Of a DNA stretch of 10,086 bases, positions 1 through 7,087 are shown piece after piece (position 1 is the stretch's first letter; every line of letters begins with the position of its first letter). Position numbers and translations under genes: made by a program. Source of the stretch: Planctomycetota bacterium (GTDB lineage: Bacteria; Planctomycetota; Phycisphaerae; WQYP01); assembly GCA_021852245.1 (NCBI GenBank), contig JAJZNY010000224.1, positions 1-10,086 of the forward strand, written 5' to 3'. Below the pieces are notes generated by a model, which had not been told where the DNA came from, did no database searches, and saw nothing but the letters and a program-made list of their open reading frames with translations.

Positions 1-1
1 T

Positions 2-571
2 CAGGGACATCATAATTCCTTTCCGCCGGGCAATCCTTCGCATCCGGCGTATGGTTTTCGGGAATGTGAAGTGGCACATTTTGTGCGGGATGTCGCGGAT
101 TTGCTCATTGCGGAAGGGTTGCCCAAGGAACTGCTTTACGCCCATCAGATACCTGCAGAATTACTGGGCGATATGCCGGGGGGTGCCAACCGGGCATTAT
201 CTTCCGCTTCGACGATCTGGTCGGGGTACCTACCGCAGAATGGGCATGTGGGCATTACACGCTTCGGCCCCATCGATACCAGCATGATCACACAATACAG
301 CCGCAACTGGGGCATTTTTGAATGGCATCCCGCCCCCAACCGGCCGCCGGAGAGCCCGATACTCTATCATGCCGCCCTCCATGATCTGCGGACATTTGTC
401 GCCAGCGGCTGCCATCTACTGTTGCCGGGATGGTGGAACGTGCCGGTAAACGGCAGATACCACGATGCACACGTCAGAAAGGTCTTTCCCCTCAATGACA
501 GCAACTTTGCCAAGGCCATTAAAACGTTTCTCGCGGAACAACCCAACGCTCCGCATTGGAGCGCCGAGTGA
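2..571 (+). CDS. 3' part of an unrecognised protein, possibly a TIM-barrel hydrolase C-terminus
   Basis: The reading frame is open from the left edge to a TGA at 569-571, so only the last 189 residues are in the window and the true start lies upstream. A GTG at position 71 is in frame, but homology-like sequence (HHNSFPPGNPSHPAYGF) continues before it, so it is not the start. The fragment is soluble, with no membrane segment, and rich in aromatic residues and Pro/Gly. It shows alternating short hydrophobic strands and helices (YAHQIPAE, GHVGITRFGPI, WGIFEWHP, CHLLLPGWWN). That pattern resembles the last strands of a TIM barrel such as a glycoside hydrolase, but this is an impression from composition and I cannot name a family. 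There is no obvious tie to the downstream ribosomal gene, which lies 226 bp away. Confidence 0.6.
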   Translation, partial: QGHHNSFPPGNPSHPAYGFRECEVAHFVRDVADLLIAEGLPKELLYAHQIPAELLGDMPGGANRALSSASTIWSGYLPQNGHVGITRFGPIDTSMITQYSRNWGIFEWHPAPNRPPESPILYHAALHDLRTFVASGCHLLLPGWWNVPVNGRYHDAHVRKVFPLNDSNFAKAIKTFLAEQPNAPHWSAE

Positions 572-797
572 TGACCACTCTGGATAAGGGATTTTTGGAA
601 GGGCAAGCCTGAGTCAACGATGGGCGACATGGAATGCCGAGAACGCTTGCCTAAGAGATTGTTTTCGGTGAATATACTGGGCTTATCCGCATAGGGCGGG
701 TACTTGGCGTTTGCTGCGCCGGCGGACAAGTGGTTCCGACCGGTTTCGGAACGTTAAAAATGTTCATTGAGCCCGGTTAATCAGGCAGGAGTTGTGT
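572..797 (+). other. Gene-free region and leader upstream of rpsT
   Basis: No convincing reading frame or tRNA is seen here. The stretch contains an exact 7-bp inverted repeat, GGCAAGC (602-608) with GCTTGCC (645-651), enclosing 36 nt, and a tighter hairpin at 733-752 described separately. A TATACT hexamer at 673-678 could be a -10 element for rpsT, but no good -35 lies at the right distance, so I do not call a promoter. Confidence 0.4.
733..752 (+). promoter_or_regulatory. Stem-loop in the rpsT leader
   Basis: GTTCCGA (733-739) and TCGGAAC (746-752) form a perfect 7-bp stem around the 6-nt loop CCGGTT. It ends 45 nt before the proposed rpsT start and is followed by GTTAAAAATG rather than a T run, so it is not a classic terminator. 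S20 synthesis is controlled at the translational level in some bacteria, so a leader role is possible. That role is inference; only the inverted repeat is seen. Confidence 0.4.
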
Positions 798-1076
798 GTG
801 GCCCATTCACTTTCGGCAAGGAAACGAATCCGACAATCTGCGAAGCGGCGTCTTCGCAACCGCGATCGTAAGCGCGATGTGCGGGTAAAGGTTAAGGAAT
901 TGGACCTCGCAATCAGCAAGAAGGACTTGTCGGCCGCCCAGAAGAACCTTCCGGACGTGGTTCGCACGCTGGATCGCGTCAGCGCCAAAGGAGCCATCCA
1001 CAAGAAGACGGCAGCCCGAAAGAAAAGCCGCCTGATGAAGAAGATCAACGCGTTGGCCAAAGCCGGCGCGAACTAA
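798..1076 (+). CDS. rpsT: 30S ribosomal protein S20
   Basis: This encodes a 92-residue, very basic protein of the usual S20 length. S20 binds 16S rRNA early in assembly of the small subunit. The N-terminus, MAHSLSARKRIRQSAKRRLR, closely follows the family pattern (MA...S..KRIRQ..KRR.RNR). The C-terminal part carries the expected KGAIHKKTAARKKSRL segment (residues 64-79) and an Ala/Lys-rich end. I chose GTG 798 because it gives the conserved Met-Ala-His-Ser start and has an AGGAG at 787-791 with a 6-nt spacer; a TTG at 792 is also in frame but would lie too close to that ribosome binding site. The gene appears to have its own structured leader. A methyltransferase gene that may also act on ribosomal RNA follows 70 bp downstream. 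Confidence 0.96.
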   Translation: MAHSLSARKRIRQSAKRRLRNRDRKRDVRVKVKELDLAISKKDLSAAQKNLPDVVRTLDRVSAKGAIHKKTAARKKSRLMKKINALAKAGAN

Positions 1077-1104
1077 AACGATCCGCCGCCAGTGGAGTTT
1101 TTTT
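1075..1104 (+). terminator. Weak candidate intrinsic terminator after rpsT
   Basis: AAAAC (1075-1079) can pair with GTTTT (1097-1101) and TCC (1082-1084) with GGA (1094-1096), leaving a 2-nt bulge. The structure runs into a 7-T tract (1098-1104). The stem is short and interrupted, so termination may be partial and the methyltransferase gene could be reached by read-through. Confidence 0.3.
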
Positions 1105-1146
1105 GTCCGGCCTCATGCTGCCGAGGTCGCGGTTGGAACTTAACTG

Positions 1147-1764
1147 ATGGTTCCGCCAGAACGAGAATCTGACTCCTCATCAGCCGACGGCAATGAGCCG
1201 AAAGTGCCGCATTTTGTCTCGCGGGGCGGACTCAAGTTGCTTGCGGCGATTCAAACTTTCAACCTTCAGCCCTCGAATAAAACCGTTGCGGATTTTGGCT
1301 GCAACGTGGGTGGATTTACTCATTGTTGGCTGGATAATGGAGCAAACCGGGTTTTTGCGGTGGATACGGCGTATGGTGTATTGGCGTGGAAACTACGCCG
1401 CGATCCGCGCGTGGTGGTGATGGAACGCACCAATGCTCTGCATCTGGTACCTCCGGAAAAAGTCTCCTATGTTTCAATCGATGCCGGCTGGACCCGACAG
1501 GCTCTGATCATCCCCGCAGCGGTCAAATGGCTTATCGATAGCCCGGACGCGGCGATCATCACCCTTATTAAACCGCATTATGAATCGGATATTGCCCGTC
1601 GGCAAAAAGGGGTGCTGACGCGCGAGCAGGCGGAAAGTGTGTGTCGCGATGTGATTGAATCCATGCCGTCGCTTGGCGTGCGATGCCGAGGTGTCATGGA
1701 GAGTCCGATCGAGGGGCAGAAGGGGAATACGGAATATCTGGCGTGGCTGACGGCGGGCACCTGA
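1147..1764 (+). CDS. TlyA/FtsJ-type RNA methyltransferase lacking the S4 domain
   Basis: This 205-residue protein is predicted to be an S-adenosylmethionine-dependent 2'-O-ribose methyltransferase for RNA, most like the catalytic half of TlyA, which methylates 16S and 23S rRNA. Visible motifs are FVSRGGLKL (23-31), the SAM-binding loop DFGCNVGGF (49-57), AVDTAYGVLAWKLRRDPRVV (71-90), SIDAGW (110-115), LIKPHYE (140-146) and PIEGQKGNTEYL (187-198). These supply the Lys-Asp-Lys-Glu tetrad expected of this fold: K30, D112, K142 and E196. TlyA proteins normally carry about 60 residues of S4 RNA-binding domain before the SRGGLKL segment; here only about 22 polar, unstructured-looking residues precede it. 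The usual TlyA text around motif I (GASTGGFT) and after the Asp (DVSFIS) is altered, so this is a diverged subfamily. The ATG at 1147 has no clear Shine-Dalgarno. The exact RNA target is unknown. Confidence 0.85.
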   Translation: MVPPERESDSSSADGNEPKVPHFVSRGGLKLLAAIQTFNLQPSNKTVADFGCNVGGFTHCWLDNGANRVFAVDTAYGVLAWKLRRDPRVVVMERTNALHLVPPEKVSYVSIDAGWTRQALIIPAAVKWLIDSPDAAIITLIKPHYESDIARRQKGVLTREQAESVCRDVIESMPSLGVRCRGVMESPIEGQKGNTEYLAWLTAGT

Positions 1765-1784
1765 CGGCAAGGCAAGACGGGAAT

Positions 1785-1813
1785 TTGGATTGTTTGCATA
1801 CCCCCGCTATCAT
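1785..1813 (+). promoter_or_regulatory. Candidate sigma70-like promoter for the repeat-protein gene
   Basis: TTGGAT (1785-1790) and TATCAT (1808-1813) are separated by 17 bp. The -10 matches the consensus at 5 of 6 positions and the -35 only at 3 of 6. It would start a transcript near 1820, about 75 nt before the ATG at 1896. Confidence 0.35.
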
Positions 1814-1895
1814 CAAAAGGACGCAGGGAACGGTTGGGTTGTGATGCCGTTTGCCACCTACCGGTATTCGGATTCTATCGGCGGAGGTACTAGCT

Positions 1896-3032
1896 ATGTC
1901 AGTTAGAAGTCGTAAAACGAAATGGGTCATCGCCGGTGCGGCGGCATTGCTAAGCCTCATGGGCAATGCCTGTGTCCATGCCGCCCCGCTGTATAAAACC
2001 GATAAGCCGCTGGCTAAAGGCCTGAATTATCTGCTGACGCATCAGAATCCCAACGGAAGCTGGGTGCCCCAAGTGGGGCCGGCAGTAACGGCTCTGGTCG
2101 TTAAAGGACTGATTCAGGCGGGGTACAGCCCGAATTTCAAACCAATTGTCCGGGCGATGCATTTTATTGAATCTACGCGCGGACCGGACGGCGGCTTTTC
2201 AGAAGAAGTGCTGCCCAACTACAATACCTGTATTGTGCTCAGCACGCTGGCGGTGATGCCGGGGAATCAATACAAACAGCAGATCAAGGCGGCGCAGAAA
2301 TTTCTCATCTCCATGCAGCGTGTGGCGCCGATGAAGGAGCCCAACGGCAAGCTCATTACGAAAAACAGTTCCTGGTACGGCGGCGTCGGCTATGGAACGG
2401 GGCGACCCGATTTATCCAATACCTCATTTTTTATTCAGGCGCTGCATGATTCGGGTGTGCCGGCATCGAATCCCGCGATGAAGCGGGCGCTGGTGTTCGT
2501 GGAGCGGTGTCAGGAAAACAGTGAAACCAACCCTGAACCGTTTGCCAAAGGGCTTCATAACGGAGGTTTCATCTACACGGCCGCCAACGGAGGCGAGTCG
2601 CAGTTCGGTGATACTGATCACCTCAGCGGTCGTGCCACGCTGACCCCCTACGGCACGATGACTTATGCGGGGCTTAAGAGCATGATTTACGCCGGTCTGA
2701 CCAAACGCAGTCCGCAGGTGCGGGCTGCACTGGGATGGATCCGTTCACACTGGACACTGAATTACAACCCCGGAACCGGCGGCAGCCGAATGGGATTATT
2801 TTATTATTACCTCATGTTTGCCCGTACCTTCCGGGCGCTTCGGGTTTCCACCATCACCGACATCAACGGCGTAAAGCACAACTGGCGGCACGAAATTCGC
2901 GCCAAACTCATCAGCCTGCAGAATAAAAACGGCTCGTGGTATAACCGTTGGAGCCCGCGCTGGCTGGAGCGGGTACCGCCGCTGGTAACCGCGTACAGCT
3001 GCCTGATACTGGAAGATACCGACAAGCGATAA
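1896..3032 (+). CDS. Exported prenyltransferase/squalene-oxidase-repeat protein
   Basis: I chose ATG 1896 because GGAGGT (1883-1888) lies 7 nt upstream and the resulting N-terminus is a classic signal peptide: basic RSRKTK (4-9), a hydrophobic core (about 10-27) and Ala-rich cleavage sites near 29-30 (VHA-A-P). The in-frame TTG at 1851 would hide this signal. The mature part of the 378-residue protein is built from helical repeats with Gly-Ser/Gly-Phe-Trp turns: HQNPNGSW (49-56), RGPDGGF (95-101), GGVGYG (162-167), GGFIY (223-227) and LQNKNGSW (341-348). This is the alpha/alpha-barrel repeat of squalene/hopene cyclases and prenyltransferases. I do not see the DxDD catalytic motif of class II cyclases, so hopanoid cyclisation is unlikely. 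Such exported repeat proteins probably bind ligands or proteins in the cell envelope; the specific role is unknown. ino1 follows 58 bp later on the same strand. Confidence 0.85.
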   Translation: MSVRSRKTKWVIAGAAALLSLMGNACVHAAPLYKTDKPLAKGLNYLLTHQNPNGSWVPQVGPAVTALVVKGLIQAGYSPNFKPIVRAMHFIESTRGPDGGFSEEVLPNYNTCIVLSTLAVMPGNQYKQQIKAAQKFLISMQRVAPMKEPNGKLITKNSSWYGGVGYGTGRPDLSNTSFFIQALHDSGVPASNPAMKRALVFVERCQENSETNPEPFAKGLHNGGFIYTAANGGESQFGDTDHLSGRATLTPYGTMTYAGLKSMIYAGLTKRSPQVRAALGWIRSHWTLNYNPGTGGSRMGLFYYYLMFARTFRALRVSTITDINGVKHNWRHEIRAKLISLQNKNGSWYNRWSPRWLERVPPLVTAYSCLILEDTDKR

Positions 3033-3047
3033 GGCGGCCATCAGACG

Positions 3048-3069
3048 ACCGGCCCGGTTATACTTTTTT
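3048..3069 (+). terminator. Weak hairpin plus T-run between the repeat-protein gene and ino1
   Basis: The near-palindrome ACCGGCCCGGT (3048-3058) is followed by TATACTTTTTTA. The stem is only 4-5 bp, so termination would be inefficient. The same bases also contain TATACT (3059-3064), a possible -10 element for ino1, but no matching -35 was found. Either reading is tentative. Confidence 0.25.
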
Positions 3070-3090
3070 ACTCAGGAGTCGTTTCCCCTG

Positions 3091-4224
3091 ATGGCAAATT
3101 CATCATTACTGGTCGGATCAGCACCTAGAATTGCGATTGTGGGTGTGGGGAATTGTGCCTCGACGCTGGTGCAGGGACTTTCGTGGTATCGGCGGAACCA
3201 GGCTCAGATCGGCCTGATGCATTCGCAGATCGCCGGACTTTCGGTGGGCGATATTCAAATCGCGTGCGCTTTTGATATTGATACCCGCAAGATCGGCCGG
3301 CCCATCTCCGAGGCGATCTTTGCCCGGCCTAATAACGCCCGCGTTTTCTGCCCCGATCCGGATGATCACGGTGCGGTGGTGCATGCCGGGCCCAGTGCGG
3401 ACGGCGTGGCGGCACATCTGGAAAGCTTTCCGCCGGAGCGCCGAGCCGTCGCGGATAAGACGGGCGATCAGGTCACCACGGTCGATGTGGTGAAGATACT
3501 CCGTGATACCCGAGCCAATGTTCTGGTGAATTATCTGCCGGTGGGGTCGCAGGCCGCGACGGAATTTTACGCCCGCGCCGCGCTGGAGGCCGGCATGGCA
3601 ATGGTGAATTGCATTCCGGTGTTTATTGCCAGCAATCCTGACTGGGCCGGGCGTTTTGCGCGGGCCGGGCTGCCGATCATCGGGGATGATGTTAAATCCC
3701 AATTCGGTGCAACGATCATTCATCGGCAACTCATGGCCCTGGCCGAAGCGCGTGGGATCAGCATTGAGAGCAGTTATCAGCTCAATGTGGGGGGGAATAC
3801 GGATTTTCTCAATATGCTGGAACGCGGACGACTGGGGAGCAAGAAAACCAGCAAGACCGAAGCAGTCAACAGCCAATTGCACATGCCGCTGGATGCGGGC
3901 CATATTCACATCGGTCCATCCGATTACATTCCCTTTCTCAACGATCAGAAGATTTGTTATATCCGTATTAACGCACACGGTTTCGGCGGACTGCCGATGG
4001 AGGTGGATGTCAAGCTTGCGGTGGAGGATTCACCCAATTCCGCCGGTGTGGTGGTGGATGCGGTGCGATGTGCGTGGTTGGCGCTCAAGGGGGGAATCGC
4101 TGGGGCGCTGATTCCGGTTTCCGCCGCCCTGATGAAACACCCGCCCGAGCAGATGCCCGACGCCGATGCCGCCGCCGCGATGGACGAATGGATTGCAGCA
4201 AACGCCGCGGTGTCAGCAGAGTAA
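3091..4224 (+). CDS. ino1: Inositol-3-phosphate synthase (myo-inositol-1-phosphate synthase)
   Basis: This cytosolic NAD-dependent enzyme converts D-glucose 6-phosphate to 1D-myo-inositol 3-phosphate, the first step toward inositol and phosphatidylinositol-type lipids. The 377-residue length and sequence match the bacterial (actinobacterial-type) branch rather than the longer eukaryotic enzyme. Motifs seen are the Rossmann NAD loop IAIVGVGNCAS (14-24), VLVNYLPVGS (144-153), GDDVKSQFGAT (198-208), LNVGGNTDFLNM (231-242), the lysine-rich SKKTSKT (250-256), HIGPSDYIPFL (273-283) and VKLAVEDSPNSAGVVVDAVR (307-326). The last segments contain lysines expected in the active site. The start is ATG 3091; an AGGAG at 3074-3078 is 12 nt away, rather far for a good ribosome binding site, but no better in-frame start exists. 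The C-terminus is Ala-rich. The gene is convergent with recJ across 52 bp, with no clear terminator between them. Confidence 0.96.
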   Translation: MANSSLLVGSAPRIAIVGVGNCASTLVQGLSWYRRNQAQIGLMHSQIAGLSVGDIQIACAFDIDTRKIGRPISEAIFARPNNARVFCPDPDDHGAVVHAGPSADGVAAHLESFPPERRAVADKTGDQVTTVDVVKILRDTRANVLVNYLPVGSQAATEFYARAALEAGMAMVNCIPVFIASNPDWAGRFARAGLPIIGDDVKSQFGATIIHRQLMALAEARGISIESSYQLNVGGNTDFLNMLERGRLGSKKTSKTEAVNSQLHMPLDAGHIHIGPSDYIPFLNDQKICYIRINAHGFGGLPMEVDVKLAVEDSPNSAGVVVDAVRCAWLALKGGIAGALIPVSAALMKHPPEQMPDADAAAAMDEWIAANAAVSAE

Positions 4225-4276
4225 ATTCTGATCGTCACCATTTTCCGCCCATACCCGTCCGCCGATGATCCGAACG

Positions 4277-6088
4277 TCAGCGTGCGGTGGGGTTGAGGGC
4301 CTCAACAGGCGCCTCGGATTTCCGGGCAGGTGAATCGGCAACTGCGGCAGGAGAATAGCGGAAGTCCAGCAGCCTGAACTCCGGCCGGTGGGCGCGAGAT
4401 TCCAGCGAAGGCCGAAATTCAACCACAGCATCGATGCTCATCCCCCGCCTTAAGTCTGAACTCAGCGTTCCGAGTCGGAAGCCTACAGCTTGAATCAGAC
4501 GTCCGCCAATGCGCAGCGTTAACTGCACCGTCCGACCGCCAAGGCCGCATAAACGTGGTGGAGAATCGACAACCGAAGCGGGAAGGAGAAAACGGGGCCG
4601 CCGGTTTCCCATGCCGAAGGGGGCGAGTTTTTCAAGGTCGAAAAGCAATGACGGACCGATCTGATCCGCTTCCAGCAGTGCGTCAACTTCGACGGTTTTG
4701 ACAAATCCCCCCTCGGGAATAACCTCTGCCGTGTATCGAGCCAGCGCCTCGGTGAAGGGAATCATATTTTCGGCACTGACTTTTACCCCCCCTGCCGCGG
4801 AGTGCCCCCCGCCGGAAATAATCCACCGGTGAGCCGACGCAATGGCGGCGTGCACATCGAATCCCGCCATTCCGCGAGCCGAGCCGGAAAATACATTTCC
4901 GTCCCGACATAAAACAAATGCGGGTCGACCGAAATGTTCAACCAGCCGGGACGCCACAATCCCCGCCACCCCTGGATGCCATGCCTCATCGTGCACCACG
5001 ATGCATTCCGGCACCTGCGGCAGCGAGGAAATCATCTCCACGGCCCGGCCGAACATTTCCCGTTCGGTCTTCTGGCGCTGCCGATTCAGCCGATCCAATT
5101 CCTCCGCCAGCGAGGCGGCGATATCTGCATCGGCGGTCAGGAGCAGTTCAAGGGCTTCACGCGCATGGCCCATGCGACCGGCGGCATTGAGCCGCGGTGC
5201 TATTGAAAACCCGATGTATTCATCATCAACGCGGCCGCCGAAGCCGGAACGACGACATATTGCCGAGAGCGCATCGATTCCCGGGCTGCGCCATTGTCTG
5301 AGCGCCTTGAGCCCATAGGTGACCGTGACGCGATTGTCGCCGATCAGCGGCACCACATCGGCGATGGTGCCCAGAGCCGCCAGCGCTGTGGCCTCAAGCA
5401 GCACCTCACGATAGGCGCCATCGACTTTACGGGCTTTGGACAATCGCTGCGCCAACCCCCACGCGAGTTTGAGCACCACGCCGGCGGCGCACAAATCCTT
5501 GAGCGTCCCATCGGCGCCCACCAGCGGATGCACAATCACATCGGCGGGCGGCAATTCCGGCGGCAGTTGATGGTGATCGGTGATGATCACCCGCAAGCCG
5601 CGCGATTTGGCCATTCTTACCGGCTCGGATGCGGAGATGCCGCAATCCACGGTTATTAAAAGTTCAACGCCTTCATCGGCAAGCTGCTCCACGGCCGCCG
5701 ATTGAAGTCCATATCCCTCTTCGACACGGTGAGGGATATAAAATTGGTGCCGGGCCCCGGCAAGATCAAAGATCCGGCTCAGAATGGCAATGCTCGTGAT
5801 GCCGTCAACATCGTAATCCCCGTAAATGGCGATACGCCGCTTTGATTCAATGGCGTCAACGATGAGATTAACCGCGTCGGCAATGGCGGGTAATGCTTCG
5901 GGCGGCTTGATATCGGAAAACTCCGGCGTGATGAAACTTTCAACATCCGCTGGCGCGATGCCACGAATGGCCAGCAGTTGTGCCAGCAGGGGAGAAACCC
6001 TGCCGACCCGCATGATTTCCTCAACCAAGTCGGTCTGCAAACCCGACTTGAGGACCCAGCGGGCCCCGGTAACCCCTTTGACATCCAT
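4277..6088 (-). CDS. recJ: Single-stranded-DNA-specific exonuclease RecJ
   Basis: RecJ degrades single-stranded DNA 5' to 3' in RecF-pathway recombination, mismatch repair and base-excision repair. The 603-residue protein has the full DHH-phosphoesterase layout: IAIYGDYDVDG (86-96), LITVDCG (144-150), ITDHH (169-173), ALGTIADVVPL (238-248), the PRLNAAGRMG segment (298-307), SGSARG (401-406) and the DHHA1 motif GGGHSAAGG (426-434), followed by the OB-fold region (about 462-580). All metal-binding Asp/His residues of the DHH core are visible. I chose the ATG whose first base is 6088, because AAAGGG (6103-6098 on the minus strand) precedes it by 8 nt; a GTG at 6097 is in frame but overlaps that site. 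It lies 29 nt downstream of purQ on the same strand and is probably cotranscribed with it. The last 25 or so residues are a low-complexity Ala/Pro tail. Confidence 0.97.
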   Translation of the reverse strand: MDVKGVTGARWVLKSGLQTDLVEEIMRVGRVSPLLAQLLAIRGIAPADVESFITPEFSDIKPPEALPAIADAVNLIVDAIESKRRIAIYGDYDVDGITSIAILSRIFDLAGARHQFYIPHRVEEGYGLQSAAVEQLADEGVELLITVDCGISASEPVRMAKSRGLRVIITDHHQLPPELPPADVIVHPLVGADGTLKDLCAAGVVLKLAWGLAQRLSKARKVDGAYREVLLEATALAALGTIADVVPLIGDNRVTVTYGLKALRQWRSPGIDALSAICRRSGFGGRVDDEYIGFSIAPRLNAAGRMGHAREALELLLTADADIAASLAEELDRLNRQRQKTEREMFGRAVEMISSLPQVPECIVVHDEAWHPGVAGIVASRLVEHFGRPAFVLCRDGNVFSGSARGMAGFDVHAAIASAHRWIISGGGHSAAGGVKVSAENMIPFTEALARYTAEVIPEGGFVKTVEVDALLEADQIGPSLLFDLEKLAPFGMGNRRPRFLLPASVVDSPPRLCGLGGRTVQLTLRIGGRLIQAVGFRLGTLSSDLRRGMSIDAVVEFRPSLESRAHRPEFRLLDFRYSPAAVADSPARKSEAPVEALNPTAR

Positions 6089-6117
6089 GTGCAGCACCCT
6101 TTGGCCCCGTTCCGTGG

Positions 6118-6972
6118 TCAGTGTGCGGCCGCAGCCGCTGTGTCGAAAATCTCGATAGCTCCGGATTGCCGAATCCAGCGTACAGCATTTTCAAAAATCT
6201 CCGTGCCCTGCGCCGGAGGAAGCTGATCAAACCGCGTCCAGCATGGATGCTGATACGGGGTAATGAAACGCTCGGGATGTGGCATGAGCCCGAAAATGCG
6301 GCCGGTCGGATCGCATATCCCCGCCACGGCATCAAGACTGCCGTTGGGGTTATCCGGAAATTGATGGGCCGGTTTTCCGCTGCCGTCCACGTAGCGCAGG
6401 ACGATCTGATCCTGCCGGTTAAGCTCGTCCAGAACATCCAGAGTCGCAACCGTAAATCGTCCCTCGCCGTGGGCAATCGGCAGGGTCAGTTCCCGTCCGG
6501 CGGGAAGCCATTTGCAAATTTTGGAATAGCTTCGGAGTTTGAGCCAACGGTCCTCAAAACGCCCGTGGTGATTGTGCGTAAGGGTGACGGACGGCTTCGC
6601 CGGGCCGGCCTCGTCGCTGGAATTCCCCGGTAGCAGACCGGCTTTAACCAGAACCTGAAACCCATTACAGATGCCGATGATCAGCTTCCCATGTTCAATC
6701 CATTCGCGGATCGAATTGGAAAGATGATCGACGAAGATGTTGGCGAAAATTTTTCCGCTGGCAATGTCGTCACCATATGAAAATCCGCCGGGGATACCCA
6801 TGATTTGAAATTCGCGCAGCATTCCCGGATTTTGCAGAAGCCGATTGATGTGGACGGTTTCAACTTGCGATCCGGCGAGGGCAAAAGCGCGGGCCAATTC
6901 ACGGTCGCAATTGGTTCCGGCAGTGGTAATCAGGATGGTACGAACAGCAGTGGATGATCGAGTCTCGCTCAT
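6118..6972 (-). CDS. purQ: Phosphoribosylformylglycinamidine synthase, glutaminase subunit (PurQ)
   Basis: PurQ releases ammonia from glutamine and passes it to PurL, which makes formylglycinamidine ribonucleotide amidine in de novo purine synthesis. The 284-residue protein is a class I glutamine amidotransferase. It shows TAGTNCDREL (17-26), the oxyanion-side motif PGGFSYGDD (61-69), the nucleophile loop GICNGFQ with Cys102 (100-106), HGEGRF (168-173) and the catalytic pair His232 and Glu234 in MPHPER (230-235). It is longer than the roughly 225-residue Bacillus type. I chose the ATG at 6972, giving MSETRSSTAVRTILITTAG, because the family text begins there; an open frame extends upstream to 7053 but has atypical composition and crosses the promoter. 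No Shine-Dalgarno precedes the ATG, which fits a possible leaderless mRNA. No purL or purS is in the window. Confidence 0.96.
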   Translation of the reverse strand: MSETRSSTAVRTILITTAGTNCDRELARAFALAGSQVETVHINRLLQNPGMLREFQIMGIPGGFSYGDDIASGKIFANIFVDHLSNSIREWIEHGKLIIGICNGFQVLVKAGLLPGNSSDEAGPAKPSVTLTHNHHGRFEDRWLKLRSYSKICKWLPAGRELTLPIAHGEGRFTVATLDVLDELNRQDQIVLRYVDGSGKPAHQFPDNPNGSLDAVAGICDPTGRIFGLMPHPERFITPYQHPCWTRFDQLPPAQGTEIFENAVRWIRQSGAIEIFDTAAAAAH

Positions 6973-6979
6973 AACGCAG

Positions 6980-7008
6980 ATTATGCGCGATGGACGGTTA
7001 CAGGCCAA
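6980..7008 (-). promoter_or_regulatory. Candidate purQ(-recJ) promoter close to the start codon
   Basis: On the minus strand, TTGGCC (7008-7003) and CATAAT (6985-6980) are separated by 17 bp, matching the -35 at 4 of 6 and the -10 at 5 of 6 positions. Transcription would begin around 6972-6974, at or within a base or two of the purQ ATG. This predicts a leaderless or nearly leaderless transcript. No start-site data are available, so it remains a sequence-only prediction. Confidence 0.45.
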
Positions 7009-7032
7009 ACGTCGATACGGTGAGTTATGAGA

Positions 7033-7060
7033 CAAACGCATCGGCATTCGCATTCGTTTG
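7033..7060. promoter_or_regulatory. Imperfect 28-bp palindrome between purQ and ssrA
   Basis: CAAACG (7033-7038) and CGTTTG (7055-7060) are exact inverted arms. Across the whole 28 bp, 10 of 14 symmetric positions pair. It overlaps the -35 of the ssrA promoter and lies upstream of the purQ promoter, a position suited to an operator for either gene. It also contains the short direct repeat CATTCG-CATTCG (7045-7050 and 7051-7056). Regulatory function is inferred from position only. Confidence 0.35.
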
Positions 7061-7075
7061 GCGACCGGCTATAAT
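7047..7075 (+). promoter_or_regulatory. ssrA (tmRNA) promoter
   Basis: The -10 is a perfect TATAAT (7070-7075). With a 17-bp spacer the -35 is TTCGCA (7047-7052), 4 of 6 to consensus. Transcription would start near 7082, a few bases before the mature tmRNA 5' end at 7088, consistent with a short leader removed by RNase P. Confidence 0.65.
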
Positions 7076-7087
7076 AAGAGAAGTCCC

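Noticed and set aside
3118..3978. Long minus-strand open frame opposite ino1
   Set aside because: It is antisense to a strongly recognised gene, is rich in Arg/His/Ile typical of a shadow frame in GC-rich DNA, and shows no known motif.
4225..4276. Possible terminator between convergent ino1 and recJ
   Set aside because: No GC-rich stem followed by a T run could be drawn on either strand; only a loose GATC-flanked partial inverted repeat is present.
4842..5659. Overlapping plus-strand open frames inside recJ
   Set aside because: They lie opposite well-conserved RecJ motifs and have no start signals or family resemblance.
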